NCBI GenBank assembly: GCA_945877855.1
Contig: CAMDWA010000035.1
Coordinates: 1 to 32,704 of the forward strand
Length of the DNA stretch: 32,704 bases
Reading direction: 5' to 3'
Origin: Thermoflexus hugenholtzii JAD2
GTDB taxonomy: Bacteria; Chloroflexota; Anaerolineae; J036; Brachytrichaceae
The stretch's first letter is position 1. Every line of letters begins with the position of its first letter. The position numbers and the translations under genes are program-made. Shown here in pieces: positions 31,814 through 32,704 of this stretch. The notes under the pieces are model-generated. The model saw nothing but the letters and a program-made list of their open reading frames with translations, was not told where the DNA came from and did no database searches.

Positions 31814-32432
31814 CCATGCTCATGTGCACTTGGTCAAGCCCCGTCACCACCGCATCGGCTTGGCACAAGTCTTCGGCGGCATGGGTGGTGGCCAAACCAA
31901 TCACGGTCATACCGGCGGCCTTGGCCGATTGAATCCCGCTGGGCGCATCTTCAAAGGCAAGGCATTGGTTGGGCGCGATGCCCAAACGCTGAGCAGCCAG
32001 CAAAAATGGATCGGGCGCGGGTTTGCCATATTGCACATCTTTGCTGGTGATAAACACTTTGGGCATGGGCAAATTGGCATGAATCATGCGCACCGTCGCC
32101 ACACGCGGCGGGCCAGAGGTCACAATCGCCCAACAATCGACCGGCAATTTGTTGAGTTTGTCGAAAGCTGTTGGCATGGCGCGTAGACCGGTGAAGGTGG
32201 TGGCCTCAATTTCGCCCATATAGGCGGTTTCGTGTTCGGCGTTTAGGTGGGGCGCCACAATGCGTATGGTGTCGATGGCGCGTCGCCCCGGGTGGGTGCG
32301 CATGAGCAAATCAACATCTACGCCAACTTTGTTGGCCCAATGCACCCAGCATTCGTTTATTACATCAATTGAATGAACCAAGGTGCCGTCAAGGTCGAAA
32401 CAAAGGGCGTGAGCGGTAAAGGTATTTGGCAT
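31782..32432 (-). CDS. HAD-family sugar-phosphatase-like hydrolase
   Basis: The 216-residue product shows all HAD motifs: the nucleophile and acid in CFDLDGTLVHS (motif I), VTSGPP (motif II), the Lys in KPAPDPFLLAAQRLG (motif III), and FEDAPSGIQSAKAAGM (motif IV). A C1 helical cap lies between motifs I and II. It resembles beta-phosphoglucomutase/sugar-phosphatase relatives of the YfbT/GS1 type. It probably acts on a small cytosolic sugar phosphate; specificity is unknown. It precedes and overlaps the lycopene cyclase gene. The sequence before the ATG is a C-run with no ribosome binding site, so the start could be elsewhere in frame. Confidence 0.85.
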   Translation of the reverse strand: MPNTFTAHALCFDLDGTLVHSIDVINECWVHWANKVGVDVDLLMRTHPGRRAIDTIRIVAPHLNAEHETAYMGEIEATTFTGLRAMPTAFDKLNKLPVDCWAIVTSGPPRVATVRMIHANLPMPKVFITSKDVQYGKPAPDPFLLAAQRLGIAPNQCLAFEDAPSGIQSAKAAGMTVIGLATTHAAEDLCQADAVVTGLDQVHMSMGDHGQIIISL

Positions 32433-32448
32433 GGGGGGGATATTACAC

Positions 32449-32541
32449 TAAATGTAGACGTGAACATAAACGTAACCGTAGACGTAAACGTAGACGTAAA
32501 CGTGAACGTAGATGTAATCGTGAACGTAGACGTGAACGCTC
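32449..32541. repeat. Hexanucleotide tandem repeat
   Basis: About 15 units of GTAGAC, GTAAAC, GTGAAC and GTAACC follow one another with period 6. This period differs from the 7-bp repeats elsewhere, and there is no inverted arm. It lies between the HAD gene start and the transposase-like gene. It keeps frames open on both strands (VDVN and RLRL words), but these are repeat artefacts. Confidence 0.88.
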
Positions 32542-32607
32542 ATACAGATCCCTACGGGTGTGGTTCAATATTTTGCAGACTGAAGAGAGTTGATATAAGA
32601 TATAAAA

Positions 32608-32704
32608 ATGGCAACCCAAACAGGAATAGATTGGCATGCAATGACAGATGAAGTGATGACAGGGATGAAAGATTGGCAAGTGGCCCATCCAAAAGCAACG
32701 TTGA
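32608..32704 (+). CDS. N-terminal start of a probable transposase (cut by window end)
   Basis: ATG 32608 opens a frame of at least 32 residues that runs off the right edge. The pattern (IDWHAMTDEVM then MKDWQVAHPKATL) resembles the N-terminus of ISKra4/IS-type transposases, in which an AWRxAHPxATxxEIE segment is common. The assignment rests on this short similarity. No inverted repeat end can be set with confidence between the hexamer array and the ATG. Confidence 0.5.
   Translation, partial: MATQTGIDWHAMTDEVMTGMKDWQVAHPKATL

Noticed and set aside
32373-32651. Plus-strand frame with NVDVNVNV repeats
   Set aside because: It is open only because of the hexamer array and lies across the HAD gene start; no start signal or family.

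Overview
The window looks like chromosomal DNA from a Chloroflexota bacterium, possibly a Herpetosiphon-like or related filamentous lineage. Base composition is mid-GC. The gene set includes secreted SdrD-B and sugar-dehydrogenase proteins ending in a hydrophobic LPLL-type tail, a CrtY-type lycopene cyclase, a fused substrate-binding/VWA protein, and very many short-period palindromic repeats. The phylum is inferred from protein flavour and repeat load, because no rRNA or other marker gene is present.

Left part (1-8.6 kb): the tail of a probable transposase overlaps a response regulator cut off inside its receiver domain. Then come tRNA-Val(GAC), a strong hairpin, a VWA/solute-binding protein and a TerC-family membrane protein, all on the minus strand. 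On the plus strand are a secreted PQQ-type sugar dehydrogenase-like protein and a GT-C type membrane glycosyltransferase.

Middle (8.6-23.2 kb): a minus-strand run of carbamate kinase, FdrA and a large FtsX-type permease; a giant plus-strand surface protein with eight SdrD B-like domains; a GNAT acetyltransferase and an acyl-CoA dehydrogenase (minus); a CapA-family protein (plus); and an SDR of the D-mannonate oxidoreductase type (minus).

CRISPR island (23.5-26.6 kb): two arrays with nearly the same 37-nt repeat, each behind a homologous leader of about 190 bp. Between them sit two tightly packed small genes, a 151-aa HELGH zinc-metalloprotease-like protein and a 111-aa protein of unknown family. 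A cas6 gene follows array 2 by 19 bp. No cas1, cas2 or effector gene is in the window. The order leader-array-protease-unknown-leader-array-cas6 all runs one way and is the best candidate for an undescribed system here.

Right part (26.6-32.7 kb): minus-strand genes for an LPG-synthase/flippase-like membrane protein, an arginyl-tRNA synthetase with a non-canonical HIGH motif, an aldo/keto reductase, a lycopene cyclase overlapping a HAD phosphatase, and at the edge (plus strand) the start of a probable transposase.

A second theme is a set of heptanucleotide (7-bp period) tandem repeats, mostly arranged as inverted arms. They lie between genes and also in frame inside at least four coding regions (glycosyltransferase, FtsX permease, FdrA, ArgRS). 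In places they supply a transmembrane helix, linkers, start regions or stop codons.
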